NCBI RefSeq assembly: GCF_008728515.1 | Contig: NC_044981.1 | Coordinates: 93,776,426 to 93,840,425, forward strand | DNA from: Papio anubis | Taxonomy: Eukaryota; Chordata; Mammalia; Primates; Cercopithecidae | DNA: 64,000 nt | Direction: 5' to 3' | Part shown: one piece after another, positions 35,270 through 45,055 of the stretch | Layout of the letters: every line of letters begins with the position of its first letter | Numbering within the stretch: the stretch's first letter is position 1 | Notes under the pieces: model-generated | What the model was told of the DNA's origin: nothing | Seen by the model: the letters and a program-made list of their open reading frames with translations, nothing else | Databases searched by the model: none | Made by a program: the position numbers and the translations under genes

Positions 35270-36068
35270 AAGTCAAGCTACCAATTTTAACAAGATGTTT
35301 CGGCCAAACCATTGAAGGATTTTGAAAGTAACCGTTCTATAAATGAAGCTTGGCTTTAGGAAGATTCATCTTACATCACTGTGGGACCAGTTTGAACAGG
35401 GAAAGACTAGAGATGATGACCAATCACAGATGACTGCACTAGGGTAGGCAAGAGGTACAGCAAATTAGGACAGAAATGTAGGAATGAGACAGAAAAAAGA
35501 CATGGCAAATGGTGCAAGAGAAGAACAGGCAGAATTTTATTCTGCAAGTATATAATATCTATAAAATCACAATACTGTAAATGATGTTAATTTGTTTTTG
35601 TTTTATAATTAACTGACAGATTATGGAAAATCTCTGTTACAAGAGAAGAGAAAGGCAACACTGTTCACTTTCACAATATTAAAATAATGGCATTGCTATC
35701 AGAGACCAGGAGGCAGAAGGGGGAAGAGGTGATGAAAAAGCTGTGAGCATTAATGTCTTTATCTCTCAATATGGGGGGTCAAGAAATACTGCTCATGTTT
35801 GATCAAACAAAAAGTGGAGGTCTAAGCAGGGTTATTGAGGTTCTAGAGTCAACCAGTGAAAGCATTAAAGCTAATATCATAACTAAGTTGGGGGAAGCTA
35901 GAGAAGGGATGGTGCGAGTAATATAAATCCTCATGCAAGGAGGTCAACAGACAACACCTAAAGTTGATAAATTGAGAAATAATAGCACAAAGACATTGCT
36001 TAGAGCTGTAAATGTTATCAAAACGGCCAAAAAACAAAGAAAGAGAGAGAAAGAGACAGTCAAAAAAA

Positions 36069-36152
36069 GGAAGGAAGGAAAGAAGGAAGGAAGGAAGGAA
36101 GGAAGGAAGGAAGGAAGGAAGGAAGGAAGGAAGGAAGGAAGGAAGGAAGGAA
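36069..36152 (+). repeat. (GGAA)n microsatellite
   Basis: Three GGAA units, one AGAA interruption, then 17 uninterrupted GGAA units (36085-36152). In human, long GGAA arrays can bind ETS factors and EWS-FLI1. Whether this one acts in any tissue is unknown. Confidence 0.97.
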
Positions 36153-36480
36153 AATAGCATGCCTGGGATGGGGCAAGGGGTTGTTATTTTGTCACAAATT
36201 CTTCTATAATCATTTGGTTTTGAACCATGTGCATACATTATTTTGATTTAAAATATAAATTTAAAAATTTTTAAATGAATTTATGAGATTTGACAACAGT
36301 TTCAACATAAAAGGAAGAGTCAGAGGATGACTAATTTTCACATCTACTTTACTGAGAATTTGGTGGGTGAAACATTAATGTTTATGAAAGAAATCTGAAG
36401 AATGAAAGATTTAGAGCAAGGTGAGATAGGGAGTTTGGTTTCACACATAAATTTAAATGTTAAAATGAGCCTTAATGCAC

Positions 36481-37261
36481 TCATGGCAGATGCTACACAG
36501 AATTGTAGTCACGCACTTGGGCTGCATGAAAGAATAGATTCATTGCTTGGAGTGAGTTATTTCAATGTTTAAGTGAAAGTATAGTGGAGAAAACATCAAC
36601 TTGCTTAGTTTGTTTTCCAGACTATCATAACCCAACCTGACATAGAAAAAAGACACTGAAAGATCCCATAATAGTTCAAATAAAGAGAAATGTAGAACAC
36701 CCATCTTGTGCTTCTCCTTCTACTGAAGTTCAATGAGTTTAGCCTAAGTTAAGCTAATAGAACAAAAGAGCAGAGATGGAGAGACAAAAGGAAGCATTGT
36801 ACATTTTAACTAAAAATGCATAAATTACAGTATTGCCTTTTAAACAGCACCAATTATTTTGAGCCATTTTGAAGTGATATCGAATATAAATGTAAAAATG
36901 ATCAAAAAATTAAACAGCATCAGATCATAACCTCAGTCGATATTTGGATTATTGTAAAATTCTGTTAGAAGCTATATGGCTGATGAGATATACATTGCAT
37001 ACCTAACTTTTATTAACCAATTCAAATGGCCAAGAATTAAAGGTGTATATACATAGCCAGAATCAAGCTGACAAAATGTTTTTCCAAATCAATAGAATCC
37101 CTCTGTTGTGCTGGAACTAAAGAAGTTTTTTGTTTTTTGAAGAAAAGTATGAGAGATAAATAATGTTATTAAGAAGAGAAAAATCCTTGCAGCAAGGCTG
37201 AGCATCACAACCAAATCATCTCCTTTCTTAAAATACTCTAGTGGTGAAATAGAGTCTGACT

Positions 37262-37298
<37 letters not shown>

Positions 37299-37392
37299 AT
37301 GTTGGATCACTGACAGCTTTCAAATTCTACCTCTCCTTTTACCTTCTTTTTGTTTTTACCCATCGACATGCAGGTAAAAACCTGAAGCACTC
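36481..37392. other. Unique AT-rich DNA with a T33 run
   Basis: Poly-T occupies 37265-37297. No Alu body follows it, so it is a homopolymer or the tail of something unrecognised. Confidence 0.5.
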
Positions 37393-37605
37393 TGCAGCTC
37401 AGGCTAGTAGCTCATACCTCATAATCCCAGGACTTTGAGAGGAAACAGGGGAGTTAAGGTGGATCGCCCGAGGTCGGGATTTAAGACCAATTGACTAACA
37501 CAAACCATAGCCCATCTCTACTAAAAGATACAAAAGTGTGAGGCATGGTGGCATATGCCTGTAATCCCAGCAACCACTTCAAGGCTGAGGGAGGAAAATC
37601 ATCAG
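37393..37605 (+). mobile_element. Old AluJ-like SINE, right arm lost
   Basis: 'ctagtagctcatacctcata', 'ccaggactttgagaggaaac', CATCTCTACTAAAAGATAC, 'ggcatggtggcatatgcctg' and 'aatcccagcaaccacttcaa' follow the Alu order with heavy divergence. The right arm stops at about 37605 after GAGGAAAATC. Instead of the usual A-rich end, the unusual block at 37606-37980 follows. Confidence 0.85.
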
Positions 37606-37980
37606 ATCAGGAAAAAGAATCTATAAAGTCGTCCATATCTCGAACTCTTTCCTCATCCATCTTTCAAAAACTTTTGCTTTTTGCGCGCGCGCGCGCACGC
37701 GCACGCGCACGCACTTTGCACGCACGCACGCACGCACGCACGCGCACGCACGCGCATGGCGGCGACGGCGAAACGGCAGGCGGCGGGCGGCGGGGCGGGG
37801 CGGCGGCACGCTTTTTGCTTTTTGCCCGGCAAAAAGGCGAGGCGGCATGAAAAAGAAAAAGAAAAACATCAATCCGTAATGAAAGCATCGGCATGATGGA
37901 TGGATTGAATGATGAAAAATAAAAAGAAAAGCACATCATCGTGAAAAATGAAAAATGGCAGGATGGCTGGCTGGTGAGAG
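37606..37980. other. CpG-dense low-complexity block with slippage-like flanks
   Basis: 37681-37850 contains 37 CpG by my count, in a region otherwise poor in CpG. It starts with alternating GC/AC (37682-37755), continues as CACG-type repeats, then GGCGGCGACGGCG and GGGGCGGGGCGGCGG. TTTTGCTTTTTGC occurs at 37672-37684 and again at 37813-37825, bracketing the GC-rich part. 37818-37836 is a perfect 9-bp-arm inverted repeat with a single-base centre. Downstream there are many locally doubled words (GAAAAATGAAAAATGG, GGATGGCTGGCTGG). It could form Z-DNA, but it might also be an assembly or read artefact. It is not a gene. Confidence 0.8.
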
Positions 37981-38033
37981 AAGGAAGGAAGGAAGGAGGA
38001 AAGAGGAAGGAAGGAAGGGAGGGAGGGAGGAAG
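37981..38033 (+). repeat. GGAA/GGGA purine tract
   Basis: A run of AAGG and GGGA units interrupted by AGGAAAGAGG. It is an impure purine tract that continues the slippage-prone zone. Confidence 0.9.
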
Positions 38034-38330
38034 CTTGAGTACTCCCTCCCCTGGTGCTGGTGAAGTTCAAACAAGCCTACCCTCAATAAGCATAATTTTT
38101 AAAAAGTCACTCTCCTTTTACTCAAAATTGGAGTGGCTTGGGTGCCTGCCCTGCTCTCCCCAGAAAGTCTTATTATGTGTGCAATAATTTTTTTATACTC
38201 ATCTGATGCATGCATGTCATCATTAGTCTTGACATCCAAATCCTTTGGGAGTTGGGGACTGATCCTGCCTTCTGCTGGGAAATACAAAACAAGTGGATTT
38301 TCATTGGTCATAAGATAAATGCAAAATAAT
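38034..38330. other. Unique DNA
   Basis: Nothing recognisable is seen. Confidence 0.45.
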
Positions 38331-38625
38331 AGTAATGGCTAACACATAGGGCTCGCCATGTGCCAGCCATTGTCCTAAGGACTTTACATTTATCAAACTC
38401 ATTTAATCTGTATGAAATTCCCATGAGGTAGGTGATAGAAAATAGTATATTAATCCAAAACTTCATGCCTTTAGCAATAAACGAAAGTTTAATTATTATT
38501 ATCAACCTCGTTATAAAGTTAAAGATACAGAGTTTCAAAAAGGTTAAGCAATGTTTCCAATGTCACATCGCTTGGAAGGAGCAGGGCAGGATTTGAACCC
38601 AGACCCCCAGCTTTAGAATTAACAC
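38331..38625 (-). repeat. MIR SINE with an internal extra segment
   Basis: Reverse-complement MIR appears in two halves: 'catgtgccagccattgtcct' with CATTTAATCTGTATGAAATT and CATGAGGTAGG, then AAGGTTAAGCAATGTTTCC and GGATTTGAACCCAGAC. About 65 unmatched bases (38435-38500) separate them. The right half is well kept. Confidence 0.85.
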
Positions 38626-38633
38626 TTTCATCC

Positions 38634-38659
38634 TTTTTTTTTTTTTTTTTTTTTTTTTT
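38634..38659. repeat. T26 homopolymer
   Basis: 26 consecutive T between the MIR end and the L2. No Alu or L1 body adjoins it. Confidence 0.95.
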
Positions 38660-38739
38660 GGTAATGCCGCAACTCTGATGCACAAATGGCCCGTGAAGAT
38701 CTGAACAACAGGACATTTGCCTACCTTTGCAGATGGATT

Positions 38740-39130
38740 CCGGTACTTGCCCTGTTCCCTCTGCCATTGGGCCTTGCCTCTGCTATTTTCTCCCTTCTTT
38801 GTCAAGGCAGCTCTTATTCGACCTGAAACTCTCAAGGAAGACTTGTCTGACCACATCCCTCCTCCCTTAATTCTCCATCTATTCCCCAACCAGTTCAAAT
38901 CTCCTTATTACAAGCTTCATAGTATACCATGTGCCTCTCATTGATGTTCTTATTAGCGTGTGAGTTTGCCTTTATTTGTGTAATTATTTGACTGTTTCTT
39001 TCTCTAGTAAACCATAAGCTCAGTGACAGAAGGGACCATGTTTATTTTTACTAATTGTTATATTTTATCAATGACTGGCTCTAAAATAGGTCCTTTATAA
39101 ATGTTATATTTGCTGAATAAATAAATAATG
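38740..39130 (+). repeat. L2 LINE 3' region
   Basis: 'cttgccctgttccctctgcc', 'aggcagctcttattcgacct', 'gaagacttgtctgaccacat' and CATAAGCTCAGTGACAGAAG follow the L2 3' end in order. It ends with 'gctgaataaataaata'. Confidence 0.85.
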
Positions 39131-39600
39131 CACAGACATTTCCATTTCACCCAATTATGTACATTGCCCATAACTGGACTGACCCCTTTAGCAGAAATTT
39201 ATAAGCAAATGGGTTTTGTGGATTGATAGAGGTTTTGGGTTTTTTTTCTTTGACTCTGGAACTGTAGTTCTTATGGTTACTTTGGGGTTTTCTAGAGGGG
39301 AAGAAGGCATGTGTTCCTCTTCTGGGGTCGCTTTTACATATTTTGTGAAGTGATTACAAACTCCAGTACTGCCTAACTGGGGAAGGCCCGCTGGGTGCCT
39401 CTCCAAGCAGACCGGGGAAGAGATGAGGACCAACCTCTGCACCATCCACAGTGTACTCACTGCTTCCCCTGTGCCCAGGCAAAGATGGTCCATCAGAACT
39501 CATGTATGTGCATAAGTATACAGTTCTGATGTGCTGGGATCTCTTTTACTGTTACCTAATTTTTCTTCTGGAAAAATCCAGTAGTGGAGAAAGGTCAAAG
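39131..39600. other. Unique DNA
   Basis: No feature recognised. Confidence 0.45.
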
Positions 39601-39604
39601 TTGG

Positions 39605-39800
39605 CACTAAATTTAATTGGGTGCTCACTACCTTTCAAGTGCTTTTCATAATTTTAAAATGGAATATTCACATGTCATTGATGCAGCTAATATTATCTCC
39701 ATTTTACAGATGAGAAACTAAAGAACCTGAGTCGTGTGCTTACTAAATGGCAGTGAGTAGGCCAGCATTCAGATTCAGGTCTGAATGGCTCCAAATGTCA
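39605..39800 (-). repeat. MIR SINE
   Basis: TTTCAAGTGCTTTTCATAAT, ATTATCTCCATTTTACAGAT and GAGAAACTAAAGAACCTGAG follow the reverse-complement MIR core, ending near 'gcattcagattcaggtctga'. Confidence 0.8.
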
Positions 39801-40814
39801 TGTTTTGTCTGTCTCAGGGTGATGACATCATTCTGTCTCCTAACTCCAAAAGGAAAGACTGACACAATAGTATCAGGATACAGGAAATTAGATACTGAAA
39901 GGGACACCTTAAAAATTTGTGAGGCAACTTTCTGGCATCACTAAAAAATTCATTTTTAAATACTGTGAAGAGATATTTTTACCTATTAAAAGAAAAGCTT
40001 TTCATGTTATATTAAACAATGTTTTAATTAATAATTGCTCAAAGGGAAAACAGGTGTCCTAATTGCTAAAAATTATTTTTGGAGATGAACAGAAAAATAA
40101 ATAAGTGGATAAGTAGCTCTTTCTTAAAATAAGATGATGATAAAAAGTCTATATTTACCTCCTGGAGGAAAGAAACAAATGAGGGAAATAGAAAATAAAA
40201 GGCTATGGGATTCAGCAATAGATTCTAGGAAAGAGAACCTTCCAGAAAATATCAGAGAGAAAGAAGTAGTAGAAACGGAGAACTATGAGTTGGATTCCTA
40301 AGTTGTGAGGGCAATCCCGAGAGTGAGAGGTCTAAGTCACAGGAAATAGGTAGAAATCAGAGTATGTTCCCATAGGCAGGAGGCAGCTCGTGACTGCACA
40401 AGGATTCTGAATGGAAACTCTGAGAATTAGTCTTTAGTGGACTGCTGAGAGCTGGTCTTTGATGGTCTGGTGGCATATGATAATATCATTAGAACAGGCA
40501 GGGAGCAGAAGTTAGCATCACTTCCTGTGTTCTTCCACTACTAAAAAAATATTACAGTTTACCCTAAGAGCCACCTGGTAGATGCCTAAACGTTTCCTGT
40601 GCAGATCTCACTCAATCACCTTGCCTTTTCAATAAAGGGAAGCTGAAAGAGAAAAGGAATGCATACTAAGTCCAGCACATCTCGTCGTTGTGGCCTTGGA
40701 ATGATAGATGAATAGGTGTGTGCTGTTTGTTAAAAAACATTCAGTCTGAGTGTAACTCAGGAGACATTTAAGTAGATAATTAATCAGTTCTAGGCCATCC
40801 ATCCCTCACAAGGT
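39801..40814. other. Unique AT-rich DNA
   Basis: No recognisable repeat or exon. Confidence 0.45.
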
Positions 40815-40970
40815 TCAGGGGACTGTACCCTTTGTAAGGCTTTTATTTCTACTTTATTAATTTTTATATCTGTTCACCAAAAACAAAGGCAGTATTTATC
40901 TTTGCACTTGAGAAAGTTCTGGCACATAATGCATCACTATAAACATTGATTCAATGTAGATGAAACCAGA
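40815..40970 (+). repeat. Possible L2 3' end
   Basis: 'aggcagtatttatctttgca' then 'gttctggcacataatgcatc' is in the order of an L2 tail. It is diverged. Confidence 0.5.
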
Positions 40971-43900
40971 AACAAAAGTTTGTGTCCACATAACAAAATT
41001 CATATGAGAGTTATAAAGAATGAAAAGCAATCCAGGTTTGATTTGGAATGGCTATCAGTATCAATTGCATTCTCTAAAAATGTCTGACATATGAAAATTA
41101 CTCAGTTGTATGGGCAACTGACTAAGGACTCAAACTAGCTAATATGCAAATGGAAGATTCGTGTTTGAAAAATTGTGTTGTTTTGAAATACATTTGACAC
41201 TGGAATCCTAAAGGAATTTGCCTACATTTTGGTTCATGACTTGGCCCTAGAGACACTTCGGCGTTAGAATAGTCCATAGAAAGTTGAATGAATGTAACTT
41301 TTCACATGCAAATATTATAGTCGCAAGGAAATTCTGGCAGTGAAATTTTGTACAGTACCAGAATCTAGAGATTTATGCTAGACTTCACAGGAAACATCTT
41401 GTTCTTCACATCCAGTGCTTCCAGAAGCAGGGATGTCTTAGAATATATAACCATATATTAGTAATGTTCTGCTGTGAAGAACACCAGGTGTATGGCCCAT
41501 GGACAAGCAGTCAGATATAAACGGAAGGCTGCTGAGCCCAGATACCTAAATGTCGGCTTCCTTCACTCAGTGGTCTGTGCAGAAATTCCCTTGTGGAATC
41601 AGCAAAGGAACATATTGGTGTACCTTCAAACAGCTGACGTTTTCATGAATGCCTACTAGGAAACAAGTGGTGATAACGAAACCTCCTTGTCAGAAACTCT
41701 TCAGCTGTTCTTTTCACCTAGCCCTGGCCTTCTCCACTCAATTTAATTGTCTTTTCCAGCTCCCTCCACCAAGTTTTATTTGTTATTTTTGTGTTTTCTT
41801 GTTGGGGGGAGTGAGGTGAGAAGGGGAGGTGGAAACAGTAGAAACACAAAGGAAAAGACCAACTGGAAAATTTACCTTTAAATTACCATCATGCTAGATG
41901 ATAAATGAGTTTATGTAAAAAGATGCCTACTCTAGAAACAGTGACATTTTTGCATTGTACGATTAGTTTGTGGAGTGTGTGTGCCTGTGGTCTTGAGAAC
42001 CTTCGAAGTGCAAAGGTAGTATTTTTATAAATGTCAGTTGTACTTCTCTTTCTATTGTGAATGCATGGGATTTTGGAAACTGGTACAAATTTGCAGGAAA
42101 ATTAACTGAACATACATAAGTGAGCCTACTTAGTGCCTAGAAAATCTGCAGAACTAGTCTCTCCAGCCACTGGAAGATTCTGCTTGTAATGTGGATGTAG
42201 AGGATTCCAAAGTAGGTCCTAATAGCTTCCCCTGGGTCGTACTTAACTGCAGTGCAACCAATTCCGTAGCCTTCTCAGCCCACGCATGATTCTTCTTTTC
42301 TCTATATCTAGTCTCACAGTCATGAACTACTCATTATGACTAATTCAATCTGCATATTTTCATTGGGAATACTTTTTGTATGGTAGGAAAGACATATTAA
42401 TGCCCCATTATCAAGGCTTAAACAAAGGTCCTACATCTGACATGTTTCACAGGACATTAAAAAAATTTACTTCTGGAGCACAAACAGAGTGTGGCCCAGA
42501 TTGTCTTAAAACATCTCAGTCACCCGTGTGAGAAGAGTAACCAATTTCAGCAGCATACCTATAAGGGAGAAGCAAAGATGTCCCTACCCAGTACTTTCAT
42601 AATTAACACAAAGTGGCATCCTTCGTCGTAGGCCCTAGAAGGGGGCTGTGCTGTCAATGAGGTTTTATCCTTTTGGTGTTTGAGGAGAGCTTTGGAAGCA
42701 GAACAGAGCCAGGGTGTCAGAAGGACCTGAATCAGGAGAAACAGTCACTGCATTCTGGGTTTTTTGATAAAAGTCTATTGACAGACTCCAGGGCCAACAA
42801 CACAAAACTTTTCCCAGATATTCTCTCTTTGTTAAAGTTTTCTAAAGGATTCTTTTAAAGGTACAAACTTTTAATTGTTATGAATTTGAAGTTATTTGAC
42901 AGGTTGCAGATTTCCATTGAACCTACTGCAGGAAAATTTCTAAAGTAAACTGTTATAATTCTTTGTTCTTAAATAAAGTGTTCTTTATCTCTCAGGAAGC
43001 TGATAATATGATAGCTGCAGCCTTAAGGACTAATTATACTAAATAGCAGGGCATAACTCAAAAGAGAGACTACATCTATTATGTAAAATTCCCTAAAGAA
43101 ACATTAGAAATTTTACATGCATTGATTGCTAGTTAGCATTAGAAAGACATTTATGAAGTGACTTCACCAAAACCACTACTGTTTGCATTAGCAAGCAGAC
43201 AACATAAGCTAACTGATAAGAATGTGGTGATACAATGCAATTAATACAGTTTTGTCTGTTAATTAGTGTTTTCCAACTGTCAAAAGAAGATGCCTTTTAG
43301 GAGCCAAACTTATTTTACTGATTAAAAATTAGAATCCATCTTGCAAAGCTGCAATGGACCTTCTTTTGATCTAATTAAAGGGAGAGTGTGCATACTCAAA
43401 ACTCGTGCCTCTCTGACATAAATTAACATATTCATAAATGAGATAGATAGATATTTTGCAATTAACATGGGACAACAAGAATAAAGCCTAATTAGTAAAC
43501 ATGTTTTCTTTATTAGCTTGCAGGTCAAGCTCTGTTTTATTATAAACCAATAATGATAGAACAGAGTAATTTCTTTTTCAAAGAAAAAATTATTGGCTCT
43601 AAAATTGTGTGGCACTGTATCACAGAAATGTGACTCGATTCTTCATTTCCAGACACCTGTTAGCTCATAACCAGAAGTATACACAACTGCTGTTTTTTAT
43701 GCTCAACTGGAGAATTTCAGCCCAGAGCAAGTTTATGGGTTTCCTGAAAGAGTCCAATTTTACACTTATAACCTTAAAGGCGTTTTTACACTGCCTGTAG
43801 ACACCAAGGGCTCTCTTAATCCTCTAGTGGATATGCTTCCTTCGATGTTGTGCCTTCACAGTTCTCATTAGATGAATTTCTTGGTTAGACTTTCAGTCAA

Positions 43901-44470
43901 AAAGAAGCAGCCTCGGCTCGCCTGTGTACCAAGTATAAATGTCTACCTGCCAAACTAAGTTATTGATTAGGAGCATATTATGGTTGCTTTATCTATTTAT
44001 TTATTTAGTCCAAACAGCTCCTAGAATCCGATGTCAATGGTCTCTTTCCTCAACCCATTTGTCCCACACTTCATCCTTTTCTGTCTGTCTAGGCTTAAAA
44101 TGAAGCCAGGAAGTCCCCCCCAGAAATCAATACACAGAAGAGAATATGTCTCCAACCCTGAGAACATGTCAGATCCTGCCTGGATGCTAGGCCATGGCAC
44201 CTAGAAGACCACGTCATTCCAGATTGAAATAAATGTTCCAGGTACAGTCTCAGGGAAGAGTTTAATGTAAGAACACAAAGATCCCCTCAGGCACTCACAT
44301 AGTCTCTTAAGGGTGCTATGGATCAAAGACAACCCAGATCACACAAGTTATATGCTCAGCAGCTGTTTAGCACTGTTAGTTAAACAAAATCTCTATTTTT
44401 CTTGCTTCACACTGAAAACACCCTTGTTCGTTGCTGCATTCTCTGCCCCAGAATGCTTCTGTTTGTTCAT
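40971..44470. other. Unique DNA
   Basis: No repeat family or exon recognised over 3.5 kb. 42940-43270 has several homeodomain-type TAAT words (ACTAATTATA, AATTAATACA, TTAATTAG) but no other support for function. Confidence 0.4.
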
Positions 44471-44480
44471 TCTTTTTCTC

Positions 44481-44516
<36 letters not shown>

Positions 44517-44593
44517 TCCTTCCTTCCTTCCTTCCTTCCTTCCTTCCTTTCCTTCCTTCCTTCCTTCCTTCCTTCCTTCCTTCCTTCCTTCCT

Positions 44594-44672
<79 letters not shown>

Positions 44673-44682
44673 CTTTCTTTCC
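44471..44682. repeat. TTTC-TTCC-TTTC compound microsatellite
   Basis: About 210 bases of pure pyrimidine: TTTC units (to 44518), TTCC units (44519-44594, with one phase slip near 44549), then TTTC units again to 44672. In any frame it is open for over 100 codons, giving Phe/Leu/Ser-rich nonsense proteins. Confidence 0.98.
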
Positions 44683-44894
44683 TAAAGGCTACTGTTTTCT
44701 GAATTCTTCACAGACTGATTCAAACTACACATTTATTTTTCTGATTTTCTATCACATATATCATCTCCACCACAAAGTACTTTGTTTTTCCTGATTGTTT
44801 TTTGCTTGCTAAGATGATCTTCTCTGCTAGACTATAGGAATAAGCAATTTGGCACCTCCGTGTTCAATCAATTAGAAACTCTTTGAGCTCAGAA
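44683..44894. other. Unique DNA
   Basis: Nothing recognised between the microsatellite and the MIR. Confidence 0.4.
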
Positions 44895-45055
44895 AAAATG
44901 TCTGGGCTGTGGTGTGCCTCAGTTTCTTCATCTGCACAATGAGGATGACAATGGTACCTTCTTATACAAGGTAACATACCTGAGGAATTTAATGGAATAC
45001 CTGGTAGATGTTAGGTGCTCCACTGGTGCTAGCTATTTATATTATTATTTGAAAT
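44895..45055 (+). repeat. MIR SINE 3' half
   Basis: 'gtgtgcctcagtttcttcat', CTGCACAATGAGGATGACAA and 'aatacctggtagatgttagg' match the MIR core and tail in forward orientation. Confidence 0.85.

Larger units (their letters stand above)
34587..36480 (-). repeat. L2 LINE in reverse orientation, multiply interrupted
   Basis: Reverse-complement L2 segments appear in order: about 34600-34950, then 35270-35540 (including 'accattgaaggattttgaaa' and 'ttcatcttacatcactgtgg'), then about 36300-36480 (including 'gaggatgactaattttcaca' and 'gggagtttggtttcacacat'). An Alu (34960-35257) and a GGAA microsatellite interrupt it, and 35540-36290 is of unclear origin. No coding capacity remains. Confidence 0.65.

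Noticed and set aside
36060..36155. CRISPR-like direct repeats
   Set aside because: The unit is a 4-bp microsatellite without spacers, in a primate nuclear context.
35849..36238. Frames with FLPS or KEGR repeats
   Set aside because: Both strands of the GGAA microsatellite read in frame. No gene.
37545..37896. Frames rich in Arg-Ala, Ala-His and Gly, some over 100 codons on both strands
   Set aside because: They come from the GC/CACG repeats of the CpG block. They are open because of low complexity, not selection.
44313..44794. Three overlapping open frames of 84-130 codons, Phe/Leu/Ser-rich
   Set aside because: They are translations of the TTTC/TTCC microsatellite, which has no stop codon in these frames. 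No protein family applies.
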